In this document: piece after piece, positions 1 through 9,902 of the stretch | Numbering within the stretch: position 1 is the stretch's first letter | How the letters are laid out: every line of letters starts with the position of its first letter | NCBI GenBank assembly: GCA_021298085.1 | Contig: JAJTDE010000051.1 | Location: 1 to 60,429, forward strand | Direction: 5' to 3' | DNA length: 60,429 nt | Source: Rubrivivax sp. | GTDB taxonomy: Bacteria; Pseudomonadota; Gammaproteobacteria; Burkholderiales; Burkholderiaceae_C | The notes under the pieces: generated by a model | Told to the model about the DNA's origin: nothing | The model's input: the letters and a program-made list of their open reading frames with translations, nothing else | The model's database searches: none | Program-made: the position numbers and the translations under genes

Positions 1-648
1 CGTGCCCAGGCTCTGCGGCTGCGCATGCGCGCGGCGCGCCTGGACAAGCGCAGCCTGCAGGCGCTGGAGCTTGCCCGCTTGCTGGCCAAGCATCAGGCCT
101 TCTCGGTGTCGGCCGCGGCCGGGCTGATGCGTGCCCTGGCGCTGGAACACCTGGACGCCGCGCGTGACGCCGAACAGCTGTCCCGCCAATGGCAACTGCT
201 GGACCCGGCCGACCGTGCCGATGCCGTTGTCCTGGCCCATGCCATCAAGCGGGCAGCCGGCTGGCGCGCGTTTGAGCTGGGGCGCCAATGGCTGGCGCCC
301 GCCTGGGCCCAGTTGGCCGCCAGCACCCCCACCGACCGTCAGCGCCTGGCGCTGGCCCTGGCCTCCTGCGCCGAAGGGGCTGGCGTCGACTGGCTTGAAC
401 GGGCAGAGACTGCCACCCAGCAATACCCGGGTGATGCCTTTCTTGCCCTGGCCACCGGTGAGATCTGCGCCGAACGGGCGCTGTGGGGCAAGGCGCTGCA
501 GTATTTGGAAGCGGCGCAGGGCGCATCCGAACTGCCGCCCGCCGCCCGCCGTCAGGCACTGCGCCGGCTGGCCCAGCTGGCCAGCCGCGAAGGCGACCAG
601 GCCCGCGCAGACCGTTATGCCCACGCCTGCGCGGCTGTGGTGGACTGA
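1..648 (+). CDS. hemY: HemY-like TPR protein, C-terminal part (5' end outside window)
   Basis: The reading frame is open from base 1, so this is the 3' end of a longer gene; the first in-window ATG at 25 is not the start. The visible ~215 residues are all-helical and Ala/Leu-rich, with TPR-like helix pairs. The segment LELARLLAKHQAF and the ending ARREG-type helix resemble the C-terminal half of HemY, an inner-membrane-anchored TPR protein of about 400 residues linked to late heme biosynthesis in proteobacteria; its exact biochemical role is unclear. The membrane-anchoring N-terminus is not visible. A tRNA gene follows 70 bases downstream on the same strand. Family assignment rests on pattern recognition of the C-terminus only. 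Confidence 0.75.
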   Translation, partial: RAQALRLRMRAARLDKRSLQALELARLLAKHQAFSVSAAAGLMRALALEHLDAARDAEQLSRQWQLLDPADRADAVVLAHAIKRAAGWRAFELGRQWLAPAWAQLAASTPTDRQRLALALASCAEGAGVDWLERAETATQQYPGDAFLALATGEICAERALWGKALQYLEAAQGASELPPAARRQALRRLAQLASREGDQARADRYAHACAAVVD

Positions 649-677
649 TGGGCCGCGCGACAACGCTCTGCGCCTTT

Positions 678-708
678 TTGCGTGGCGCGCCGCAAACCGT
701 GCTATAGT
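678..708 (+). promoter_or_regulatory. Candidate sigma-70 promoter of the tRNA-Arg gene
   Basis: A good -10 box TATAGT lies at 703-708, 10 bases before the mature tRNA. The best -35 is TTGCGT at 678-683 with a 19-base spacer, slightly long. It sits just after the hemY stop, so the tRNA probably has its own promoter. Confidence 0.5.
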
Positions 709-718
709 CCAAGGCTTC

Positions 719-795
719 GCGGCTGTAGCTCAGTTGGATAGAGTACTTGGCTACGAACCAAGGGGTCGTGGGTTCGAATCCTGCCAGCCGCACCA
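719..795 (+). tRNA. tRNA-Arg (anticodon ACG)
   Basis: The 77-base cloverleaf closes fully. Acceptor GCGGCTG (719-725) pairs with CAGCCGC (785-791), followed by discriminator A and an encoded CCA (793-795). The anticodon stem CTTGG/CCAAG (746-750/758-762) encloses the loop CTACGAA with anticodon ACG at 753-755. The T-loop GGTTCGAATCC is canonical. ACG reads the CGN arginine codons, normally after deamination of A34 to inosine. The gene is followed at once by an intrinsic terminator, so it appears to be a single-tRNA transcription unit. No integrase is near it. Confidence 0.97.
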
Positions 796-802
796 AAAAG
801 AC

Positions 803-838
803 AACGGGTCAGTGTCCACAAGACGCTGACCCGTTTTT
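803..838 (+). terminator. Intrinsic terminator after tRNA-Arg
   Basis: AACGGGTCAG (803-812) pairs with CTGACCCGTT (826-835), and the stem extends through one G-U pair to 14 bp (803-816/822-835) around the five-base loop CACAA. It ends in a run of five T (834-838), a textbook Rho-independent terminator eight bases after the tRNA CCA end. Confidence 0.92.
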
Positions 839-910
839 CTTGGTGCCGAGGCAACTGCCTGGCCCGGTAGCGCCCGTTCACCGTGGCTGCGCTGACCTTT
901 CTTTGCCGCC

Positions 911-1656
911 TCAGGCCTCGGTCTTGAACCGGTGAACCACCAAGTCAAGCTCGCCCACCGAGTGGTGCACCGTGTCGATGCGCTGGCTTTCGCGCCCACG
1001 GAGCGGCTGTTGTCGCTGATCGACTGCGTCACCTCGCGCGCCGCGGTGGCTGAACGTTGGGCCAGGTTGCGGACTTCGCCGGCCACCACGGCAAAGCCGG
1101 GGTCCTGTTCGCTGGCACGCGCCACTTCCACCGCTGCGTTCAGCGTGAGGATGTTGGTCTGGAAGACGATGCCGTCAATGGTGCCGATCAACTCGGCAAT
1201 GCGGCGGGAATCATCGTTGATGGCGCGCTGCTCCCACTTGGTTCCGGACAGTTCCGCCATGGTGTCCCGCAGGGCCTGGGCCTGCCGTGCCTCGTGCGCG
1301 GCCAGGCGCTGCAGCGCCGCCACGGCGCTGGGCCCCAGTTCCCGGGGCGAGGCGGCCAGGCTGGACAGTGCCTCTGACGGCAGCTCGCCAGCCGACGCCG
1401 CCGCTGCGAGCGCCTTGGCCAGCGCTTCAGCCCGTTCTGGCGCGGACTCGCGGGGCGTCGCCAGGCCCTTCCATTCGAAGGCCGGCCGCAGCCCTTCCTG
1501 CTGCCGGGCGAGCTGCTCGCTGGACTGATCGATCAGCCCGCTGGTTCGTGAAATGGCAGCCGCGGCGGTGAACAGGACGACCACTGCCAGGATGACAACG
1601 GGAAGCCACAGACGGACGGACAAGGGCCAGTGTTTGATGGCAAGCGTGACGAACAT
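911..1656 (-). pseudogene. Decayed methyl-accepting chemotaxis protein (frameshifted, shortened)
   Basis: From ATG 1656 the product has one N-terminal membrane segment ([19 protein letters not shown]), a short helical region and a recognisable MCP signalling tip containing FQTNIL and EVRNLAQRS. Invariant positions are altered: the family's [18 protein letters not shown] reads [18 protein letters not shown], and the usual GRGFAVV reads DPGFAVV. Near 985-990 the frame shifts by one base; the other frame continues as [20 protein letters not shown] and stops at 911-913, a typical MCP C-terminus. HAMP and most of the signalling helices are missing, so the protein is far shorter than the usual 500-550 residues. 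If the shift is ignored, the frame runs through the antisense of the tRNA, which is not credible. Most likely non-functional. Confidence 0.75.
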
Positions 1657-1824
1657 TGGCGTGATAACACGGCCGCAAAGCTCGACATCCTGCGCCCGGA
1701 AGAACAGCAAGAAGCCGGTGCTTTCGCCACGACTGCAACCTCGTGGTGCAGGGGCCTCGGGTCATCCGGCAAGGCGCGTGTGTCAGGGCACGGCGTGCCC
1801 TGACGACCCCCGCCTCAGCCCGGC

Positions 1825-2286
1825 TCAGCCCGCCTCAGCGCCCAGCATCACCCAGGGCAGCACAAACGCGAAGAACGCCCCCGTGGCATAGACCACCACG
1901 GCCGCCACCCACACGCCACGCGACCAGCGACGGGTGCGCAGGCAGGCCTGGCGCAGCCGAGGGTCCAGGGGGCAGGGTGCGCTGCGTGCCCGCCACTGCA
2001 GCACGCCGGCCGCAGCCAGCATGGCGCCGGCCAGCCCGAACACCAGACCCTTGGCCTCGCTGAGCCAGACGAGCGCCGGCACCGTGCTGACCAGACCCGC
2101 CAGCGCTGCCCCCAGGCCCACGGAGACCAGCAGCGCTGGCAGTGCACAGCACACCAGCGTGCCGCCGCTGGCCGCCAGGGACAGCCAGGCGGTCCACCAA
2201 CCGGCACGGGCGGGGGCCTGAAGGTCCGCGTCCGCCTCGCTGAGGTCCATCGCCGTTGCGCCTGGCCGCGCGTTGGTGCTGCTCAC
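1825..2286 (-). CDS. MerT-like heavy-metal transport membrane protein
   Basis: Predicted inner-membrane protein of 153 residues with about four hydrophobic segments. The first contains an adjacent Cys-Cys pair (SGGTLVCCALPALLVSVG), and a later loop carries two spaced cysteines (APCPLDPRLRQACLR). This layout matches MerT, which takes Hg(II) from a periplasmic metal-binding partner and moves it inward through paired cysteines. The gene starts with GTG at 2286, whose bases overlap the stop of the upstream HMA-domain gene (GTGA, 2283-2286), so the two are translationally coupled. No mercuric reductase or MerR regulator is nearby, so the metal may not be mercury; copper or another soft metal is possible. 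Confidence 0.65.
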   Translation of the reverse strand: MSSTNARPGATAMDLSEADADLQAPARAGWWTAWLSLAASGGTLVCCALPALLVSVGLGAALAGLVSTVPALVWLSEAKGLVFGLAGAMLAAAGVLQWRARSAPCPLDPRLRQACLRTRRWSRGVWVAAVVVYATGAFFAFVLPWVMLGAEAG

Positions 2287-2708
2287 TTCTTCGCGCGCAG
2301 CTGCTCACGCAGCTGGGCCACCGTCTGCGTCATCGGCTCGATGCTGCTGACCTCGTAGCCGGCATCGGCGACTTCGGCGCGGATCTTGTCCAGGGCGAGC
2401 GTCGCGCCGGGTTTGGGCTGCACCGCGACAACCTTCTGCTTCAGGTTGATGTAGAGGTCGGCGGTTTCTGGCATCTGCTTCAGGCGCGCTTCGATGCCCT
2501 GCGCGCAGAAGGCGCAGACCATGCCGTTGACGGTGATCTTGACCGCGGTGGACGCTGCCTGCGCCTGCGCCTGCGCCTGCGCCTGCGCGGTGACGTGGGT
2601 CGTCAGCAGGGTGACCGCGGCAGCGCCTGCCAGCAGTTCCAGTGTCCAGCGGCGCTGCACAGAACCGTTGGCGAAGCGGGTGGTGTGGGAGGGGGTGGAT
2701 GTGTTCAT
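2283..2708 (-). CDS. Periplasmic heavy-metal-associated (HMA) domain protein, MerP-like
   Basis: Product of 141 residues. An N-terminal hydrophobic segment (about 21-40) is followed by a Gln-Ala repeat (about 41-50) and an HMA domain (about 55-122) with the metal motif GMVCAFC, the expected GMxCxxC signature for a soft metal ion such as Hg, Cu or Zn. A basic, Gln-rich tail ends the protein. The ATG at 2708 is preceded by AAGGA at good spacing. The stop overlaps the GTG of the MerT-like permease, matching the periplasmic binding protein plus permease logic of merP/merT. The Gln-Ala stretch is encoded by a hexanucleotide tandem repeat and probably forms a flexible linker after the signal peptide. 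Confidence 0.75.
   Translation of the reverse strand: MNTSTPSHTTRFANGSVQRRWTLELLAGAAAVTLLTTHVTAQAQAQAQAQAASTAVKITVNGMVCAFCAQGIEARLKQMPETADLYINLKQKVVAVQPKPGATLALDKIRAEVADAGYEVSSIEPMTQTVAQLREQLRAKK
2557..2586. repeat. Hexanucleotide tandem repeat (GCCTGC)5 inside the HMA gene
   Basis: Five perfect copies of GCCTGC run from 2557 to 2586. On the coding (minus) strand they encode alternating Ala and Gln between signal peptide and HMA domain. Copy-number change would alter linker length without shifting the frame. Confidence 0.9.
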
Positions 2709-2737
2709 GGTGAGTCCTTGCGGGTGAATCAGTGGTG

Positions 2738-3457
2738 TCAGGGCACCAGCATCAGGTTGAGGTGGGCGTTGCCGCGGCGGGCGCCGATCTCGACAAACCA
2801 GCGGCGGTGGATGAAGCGCAGCATCGGCATCCATTCGGTCTGGGCGACGCGGTGCTCGACAACGTGGCCGGCGTGCAGTGCACGGGGGTAGCGCTCGCGG
2901 GTGCGCTTGGCTTCGAGGATGAACCAGGGCTGTACCTCCTCGTACTCGACCTCGTAGAACGAGAAGCCAGTGCGGGCGTAGGCGGTTTCTCGCCGCCAGT
3001 CGCCCGCGCGTTGCAGCTGCAGGCCACCGCCGACGTAGAGCCGGGTGGTTTCCCAATCGGCCAGTACCGCCGGTGACCACATCGTCCGCGTGCCCAGGCC
3101 CTGCGCGTTCAGCCGCCCGGCTTGGCCGACCAGCCACAGGTTGGCCTGCGCATGGGGCAGGTTCCAGCGGTACACGAGGCGGGTGTAGGTCAGCGCGACC
3201 GATTCGCGGCGCTCGCCGCCCTGGCCGGCGCCGTGGCCCGGGCTCTCGACACGAGCAACGGCGGCGCCCAGTGCGTCACGGCGGGTGATGGCGTGGTTGG
3301 CCGAGAGCGAACGGTCGTCGCCCTCGGCCTCGGCCATCACCATCCAGAAGCCCTCGGACGCCATGGGCAACGCCGCGGCCGGGCCGGCCACCGCCAGGCA
3401 GGCCAGCAGCCCGCCAGCCCAGGCGCCCCACGGGGTGCCTTTCAGAGACAGGTTCAT
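2738..3457 (-). CDS. Outer-membrane-like protein of the metal cluster (function unknown)
   Basis: Product of 239 residues with an N-terminal signal peptide (hydrophobic about 10-29, ending Ala-Ala-Ala). The mature part alternates aromatic and polar residues, for example YTRLVYRW, RLYVGGGLQLQ and RTGFSFYEVEYEEV, and ends in a strand-like hydrophobic tail. This suggests a small beta-barrel or periplasmic beta-rich protein, but I do not recognise the family. It lies 29 bases upstream of the HMA-domain gene on the same strand and probably shares its transcript. A role in outer-membrane metal passage or envelope sensing is inference from neighbours only. Confidence 0.6.
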   Translation of the reverse strand: MNLSLKGTPWGAWAGGLLACLAVAGPAAALPMASEGFWMVMAEAEGDDRSLSANHAITRRDALGAAVARVESPGHGAGQGGERRESVALTYTRLVYRWNLPHAQANLWLVGQAGRLNAQGLGTRTMWSPAVLADWETTRLYVGGGLQLQRAGDWRRETAYARTGFSFYEVEYEEVQPWFILEAKRTRERYPRALHAGHVVEHRVAQTEWMPMLRFIHRRWFVEIGARRGNAHLNLMLVP

Positions 3458-3604
3458 CAGTGATCCTCGACAGCATCTGCAGTGCTGGCCGGTGCCGGGC
3501 GGGCGCCCATGAGGGTGCCCGGGGCAGGGTCAGCCAGCGGTCATGTCACGGCGTCAGCGGGCACACCGCTTGGGGTGCACGCCGGCCGTCCCGCGGGGAG
3601 GGCG

Positions 3605-4054
3605 TCAGCCGCGGGGAGGTCGTTCGAGGGTTTCGGCCAGCAGCCGCCCGGTGTCCCGGGACGGTGATGGCACCAGCGCACCGGCGCGCGGCGCCGGGCC
3701 CGGGAGGGCGTGTTCGGCCTCAGCCGCCAGCGGGCTGTGGCACAGCACACAGCTCGCGCAGGTGTGCCCCGCGGCGCTGTCGTGGTTGGCGTGATCATCA
3801 CCGTGGCCGGCCGGGTGTGCCCCACCGTCTGGCGACGCATCAGCCCCCAGGCCCGTCAGGGCTGGCGCAGCGTCGTGGTGGCTGTGATGGCCATGGTCAT
3901 CAGCTGCCGCGGCATGGCAGGGCATCGGCGCGGCGGGTGAGGACCCCGCCACGTTGATGGGCATGCTGACCACCGCCCAGGCGCGCAGCGGCAGCAGTGC
4001 TGCCAGCAGCAGCACCCACCAGACTGACCACGGCGTTGAACGGCCTGAACGCAT
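3605..4054 (-). CDS. His/Cys-containing membrane-anchored or secreted protein, first gene of the metal cluster
   Basis: Product of about 149 residues from ATG 4054; an in-frame upstream start at 4135 would add 27 residues without a signal. One hydrophobic segment (VWWVLLLAALLPLRAWAVV) looks like a signal peptide or anchor. The next ~60 residues are His/Asp-rich (DDHGHHSHHD, HGDDHANHD), then comes a Cys cluster CASCVLC. These are plausible soft-metal ligands, and the layout resembles DUF2946-type proteins found beside copper genes. No clear Shine-Dalgarno was seen. The gene lies 147 bases upstream of the outer-membrane-like protein on the same strand, consistent with heading the metal cluster. 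Confidence 0.55.
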   Translation of the reverse strand: MRSGRSTPWSVWWVLLLAALLPLRAWAVVSMPINVAGSSPAAPMPCHAAAADDHGHHSHHDAAPALTGLGADASPDGGAHPAGHGDDHANHDSAAGHTCASCVLCHSPLAAEAEHALPGPAPRAGALVPSPSRDTGRLLAETLERPPRG

Positions 4055-4165
4055 GGAGCAGATGCTAGCCGTTGTCGCGACACCTCGCTGTACACGGGGG
4101 CTGTGCGGTTTCAAGGTCCCGCCCACAACGTTCACGAAACCATCACACCACCATCGTGCGGCTGA

Positions 4166-6466
<2,301 letters not shown>

Positions 6467-6577
6467 CTAGGCCCCGAGCGTGGCCAGCGCACGGGCTGTC
6501 GCGTTCCGCCACACCGGGTCTGGGCCGCCCAGTTCGCGCTGCGACAAGTCCCAGGCGGCGTGCGCGGCCTTGATCGC

Positions 6578-6973
6578 GTGTTCGTCCGTGTGACCCACGC
6601 TGACGATGGCGAGCGCGTTGGCTGGCTGCCCATCGGCGACGTCGCGCGGCGCGCGGGTGTGGCGGCCAGCGCGCTGCGCTTCTACGAGGCCGAAGGCCTG
6701 ATCCACGGTGGCCGCAGCCCGGGTGGGCGAAGGGTGTACCCGCGCCATGTGCTGCGCCGCGTGGCCTTCCTCCGCGCCGGCCAGCGCGTCGGGCTGAGCC
6801 TGGACGAACTTCGCCGGGCGATGGCCTCGTTGCCCGACTACCGCCCGCCCACCAAGGCCGATTGGGACCGCCTCGCGCGCGGCCCAGGCGCACGCCGGCT
6901 CAAGCATGGGCAGGCGCTGGTCAACGCACCACGCCCGGGACGGCCGCAGAAGGGCCGGGACGTGGGCCCATAA
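6578..6973 (+). pseudogene. SoxR-like MerR-family regulator lacking the Fe-S cluster region
   Basis: The MerR winged-helix part is clear and SoxR-like: LPIGDVARRAGVAASALRFY, then EGLI and RRVAFLRAGQRVGLSLDE. SoxR continues with a dimer helix and a C-x2-C-x-C-x5-C loop that binds the redox-sensing [2Fe-2S] cluster. Here the sequence degenerates after KADWDRLARG into a Pro/Arg/Gly-rich tail with no cysteine, and no other frame holds the cluster motif. There is no in-frame ATG; only GTG at 6578 or 6590 is available, while an ATG at 6604 is out of frame. The gene is therefore probably broken at both ends, or a truncated DNA-binding remnant. It faces katG, a sensible place for an oxidative-stress regulator. 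Confidence 0.6.
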
Positions 6974-7068
6974 TCGTTTGGCACTGCTGCGCGGCGATCG
7001 GCGTCCGCCGTCGGAATACCCGGCTCTTGCAGGGCCACTGAAGGGCAAAACCGCCGCTGGGGGTCACG

Positions 7069-8850
7069 ATGTCTGCTGCTTTCCTGTCAAGACGCCGCGC
7101 GGCCGCGGTGTGGGTGCTGGCCTTGGGGCTCGCTGCGTGCGGCACGCCGGTCGAGCGTGGTCCAGCCCCTGCCCCGGGCCCTGTGGCGACCACTCCGCGG
7201 GCCACCGTGGCCAGCACTGCGCACCCGCTGGCCTCCCAGGCCGCCCTCCAGATGCTGGCCGAGGGCGGTTCCGCGGTCGACGCCACCATCGCCGCGCAGA
7301 TGGTGCTGGGCCTGGTCGAGCCGCAGTCGTCGGGCATCGGCGGTGGCCTGCTGATGATGGTCTGGGACTCACCCGGCCAGCGCCTGCGCAGCTACGACGG
7401 GCTGTCGTCGGCACCGGCCCGCTCGACGGCCGGCCTGCGCGTGGACACCGATGGCCGTCTCCTGCCCCTGAACGACGTGTCGCGGGGTGGCCGCAGTGTC
7501 GGCGTACCTGGCGCGCTGATGGCGCTGGAATTGGCGCACCGGCAGCATGGCCGGCTGCCGTGGGCGCGGCTGTTCGAGCCGGCGATCGCGCTGGCCACGC
7601 AGGGCTATCCGTTTGCGCCTTACGCACAGGGCATCCTGGCGCGGGACCGTGGCGCTGTCGAGCACCCGGAATTCCTCGCCGATCATTTCGACCGTCAGGG
7701 CCAGGCGCTGCCGGCGGGCACGGTGCTGCGCAACCCGGCCTATGCCGAGACGCTCAAGGCCGTCGCGTCCAAGGGCGTGGCGGCGTTCTGGCGCGACGGC
7801 GCGGCGCAGCGGCTGGTGGCGGCGGCCCAGCGCGGGGCCCACCCCAGCCTGATGACGGTGGCCGACATCACCGGCTACCGGGCCGTCGAACGCGAGCCCC
7901 TGTGTGCGCCCGTCCGCAGCGTCAAGGTCTGCATGTCCGGCCCGCCGTCCTTCGGCGGCGTGACGGTGCTGCAGATGCTGCAGATGCTGGCCGACCGTGC
8001 ACCGTCGCCCACTGCCGGTGACCTGGACGGGCCCGCCTTCTGGCACACCTATGTGGAAGCCGGCCGGATGGCCCAGGCTGACCGCCGCCAGTTTGTGGGT
8101 GACCCTGACCACAACCCGGTGCCCACCTCGGCGCTGCTGGCGCCCAGCTACCTGCGCCAGCGTGCCGCCACCATCAACCCCGAGCGTGCCGCCGGCCCCG
8201 TGCGGCCCGGCAACCCCAGTGCAGCCACCGTCTCCCGGGGGCCGAATGGCACGGCTGTTGATGGCGGCGACGCCACTGAAACCGGCGCCATCAGCGCCGA
8301 CCAGACCAGCCAGATCGTCGTGGTGGATGGCACCGGCAACATCGCCAGCACCACCACCACCATCAACCTGAACTTCGGGGCGCGCCTGCGGGTGGACGGT
8401 TATGTGCTGAACAACGCCTTGACCAACTTCTCCGGGGCGCCCGAGGCTGGGCGAACGAACCCCAACCAGATGGCACCCGGCAAACGGCCGGTGACGTCGA
8501 TGTCACCCTTGGTGGTCTTTGACGCCGCGGGCCAGCCGGTGGTGGCCGGTGGTTCCGCTGGGGGCGGGCAGATCGTCGACTACATCGCGCGTTCGCTCAT
8601 CGAGATGCTGTGGCTGGGCCGCAGCCCGGCCCAGGTGCTGGCCGCCGGCCACGTGACCACGGCGCTGGCCCCGCGGGTGCAGCTGGAGGCCGGCACGCCG
8701 CGCGCCGAGCTGGCCGCCGCGCTGCGGGCCCGTGGCCACGACGTGGCCGTTGAGCCTACCGTCAGCGGCGCGGGTTTTGTGCTGCGGGTGCCTGGGGGTT
8801 GGCTGGGCGCGGCTGACCCACGGCGCGACGGTGCGGCGCTGGGGCGCTGA
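7069..8850 (+). CDS. ggt: Gamma-glutamyltransferase (lipoprotein)
   Basis: Ntn-hydrolase that cleaves or transfers the gamma-glutamyl group of glutathione and related compounds in the periplasm. The 593-residue precursor has a lipoprotein signal with lipobox LAAC (Cys24), then the large-subunit segment (SGIGGGLLMMVWD about 88-100; GVPGAL about 145-150). The self-cleavage site and nucleophile is Thr413 in DQTSQIVVVD, where the small subunit starts; family members usually have TTH or TSH here, so TSQ is slightly unusual. The glycine loop GGSAGGGQIVDYI is present further on. It stands alone between the SoxR-like remnant and a GH16 gene on the same strand. The specific substrate cannot be told. 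Confidence 0.92.
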   Translation: MSAAFLSRRRAAAVWVLALGLAACGTPVERGPAPAPGPVATTPRATVASTAHPLASQAALQMLAEGGSAVDATIAAQMVLGLVEPQSSGIGGGLLMMVWDSPGQRLRSYDGLSSAPARSTAGLRVDTDGRLLPLNDVSRGGRSVGVPGALMALELAHRQHGRLPWARLFEPAIALATQGYPFAPYAQGILARDRGAVEHPEFLADHFDRQGQALPAGTVLRNPAYAETLKAVASKGVAAFWRDGAAQRLVAAAQRGAHPSLMTVADITGYRAVEREPLCAPVRSVKVCMSGPPSFGGVTVLQMLQMLADRAPSPTAGDLDGPAFWHTYVEAGRMAQADRRQFVGDPDHNPVPTSALLAPSYLRQRAATINPERAAGPVRPGNPSAATVSRGPNGTAVDGGDATETGAISADQTSQIVVVDGTGNIASTTTTINLNFGARLRVDGYVLNNALTNFSGAPEAGRTNPNQMAPGKRPVTSMSPLVVFDAAGQPVVAGGSAGGGQIVDYIARSLIEMLWLGRSPAQVLAAGHVTTALAPRVQLEAGTPRAELAAALRARGHDVAVEPTVSGAGFVLRVPGGWLGAADPRRDGAALGR

Positions 8851-8929
8851 CGGTGGTGGCAACGCCGCGGGCAGCCGACCACACGATGCGCCCTGCACGC
8901 CAAGCGTGCCGTGGATCTTCAAGGACACC

Positions 8930-9889
8930 ATGACGTCTCACCGCCCACTCACCGGTTTTCCCCAGACGCCGGCGCGGCTGGCCACGCTGATGCTTGCCGG
9001 GGCATTGACCGCCACGCTGACGGCCTGCGGCGGTGGCGGAGGTGGCGCTGCCGCCAGCCCCGCACCGCCCGTGGCGGCACCGCCGCCACCGCCACCCGCA
9101 CCGCCGCCGCCGGCACCCGCACCACCCCCGCCGGCACCTGCGCCGCAGGGCCCGGCGCCGGCTGGCTACACGCTGGTGTGGGCCGACGAATTTGACATCC
9201 CCGGCCTGCCTGACGCCTCACGCTGGGGCTACGACACCGAGCGCAACCGCCTGGGCTGGTGGAACAACGAGCGCCAGTACTACGCCGCGGCGCGTTTTGA
9301 GAACAGCGTCGTCGAGGACGGCCGCCTGCGCATCACGGCGCGGCGCGAGTCCTTGGCGACGCTGCCCGACTGGGGCGGCCAGGCCTACAGTTCAGCGCGC
9401 CTGATCACCCGGGGCAAGGCCGCCTGGACATACGGCTTCTTCGAGATCCGCGCGAAGATGCCCTGTGGCACCGGCACCTGGCCGGCCATCTGGATGCTGG
9501 GCACCGGTGGGGTGTGGCCTGACGACGGTGAGATCGACATCCTGGAACACGTCGGCCGCAACCCCGGTGAGATCCTCGGCACCGTGCACACGCCCATCAC
9601 GGGCGGTTCCGGCAACGGTTCGCGCACGGCGCTGGCCACGGCTTGCACGCAGTTCCATGACTACCAGCTGCACTGGACGGCCGACGAGATCAGCATCGCG
9701 GTGGATGGCCGCGTCTACCACCGGTACATGAACCCGCGCTCAGGCCGCGCCGCCTGGCCGTTTGATGCGCCACAGTACCTGCTGCTGAACATCGCCGTTG
9801 GCGGAACCTTGGGCGGTGCGGTGGACGATTCGATCTTTCCGCGCACGATGGAGATCGAGCACGTGCGGGTCTGGCAGCGGGCGCGCTGA
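8930..9889 (+). CDS. GH16 family glycoside hydrolase (laminarinase/beta-glucanase type), lipoprotein
   Basis: Endo-acting hydrolase of beta-glucans such as laminarin, exported and probably lipid-anchored. The 319-residue precursor has lipobox LTAC (Cys33), a Gly6 run, a Pro/Ala-rich linker (about 43-78) and a GH16 domain to the end. The catalytic motif GEIDILEHVG supplies nucleophile Glu201, Asp203 and acid/base Glu206. Substrate-binding aromatics are typical (WWNNERQYY, WPAIWML). ATG 8930 is preceded by AAGGA five bases upstream. It lies 79 bases after ggt, with no overlap. Substrate preference between beta-1,3 and mixed-link glucan cannot be told from sequence alone. Confidence 0.93.
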   Translation: MTSHRPLTGFPQTPARLATLMLAGALTATLTACGGGGGGAAASPAPPVAAPPPPPPAPPPPAPAPPPPAPAPQGPAPAGYTLVWADEFDIPGLPDASRWGYDTERNRLGWWNNERQYYAAARFENSVVEDGRLRITARRESLATLPDWGGQAYSSARLITRGKAAWTYGFFEIRAKMPCGTGTWPAIWMLGTGGVWPDDGEIDILEHVGRNPGEILGTVHTPITGGSGNGSRTALATACTQFHDYQLHWTADEISIAVDGRVYHRYMNPRSGRAAWPFDAPQYLLLNIAVGGTLGGAVDDSIFPRTMEIEHVRVWQRAR

Positions 9890-9902
9890 AGCGCCTGCGC
9901 GG

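Noticed and set aside
719..795. tRNA-Arg as an integration site for a genomic island
   Set aside because: No integrase, no repeated tRNA 3' end and ordinary genes on both sides.
131..829. Rightward 232-codon frame overlapping hemY and the tRNA
   Set aside because: Trp/Pro-rich out-of-frame reading of hemY that runs through the tRNA.
751..910. Continuation of the leftward MCP frame through the tRNA, ending in [12 protein letters not shown]
   Set aside because: This peptide is the antisense translation of the tRNA-Arg T-arm and anticodon arm, a well-known annotation artefact. The real MCP end is in the other frame at 911.
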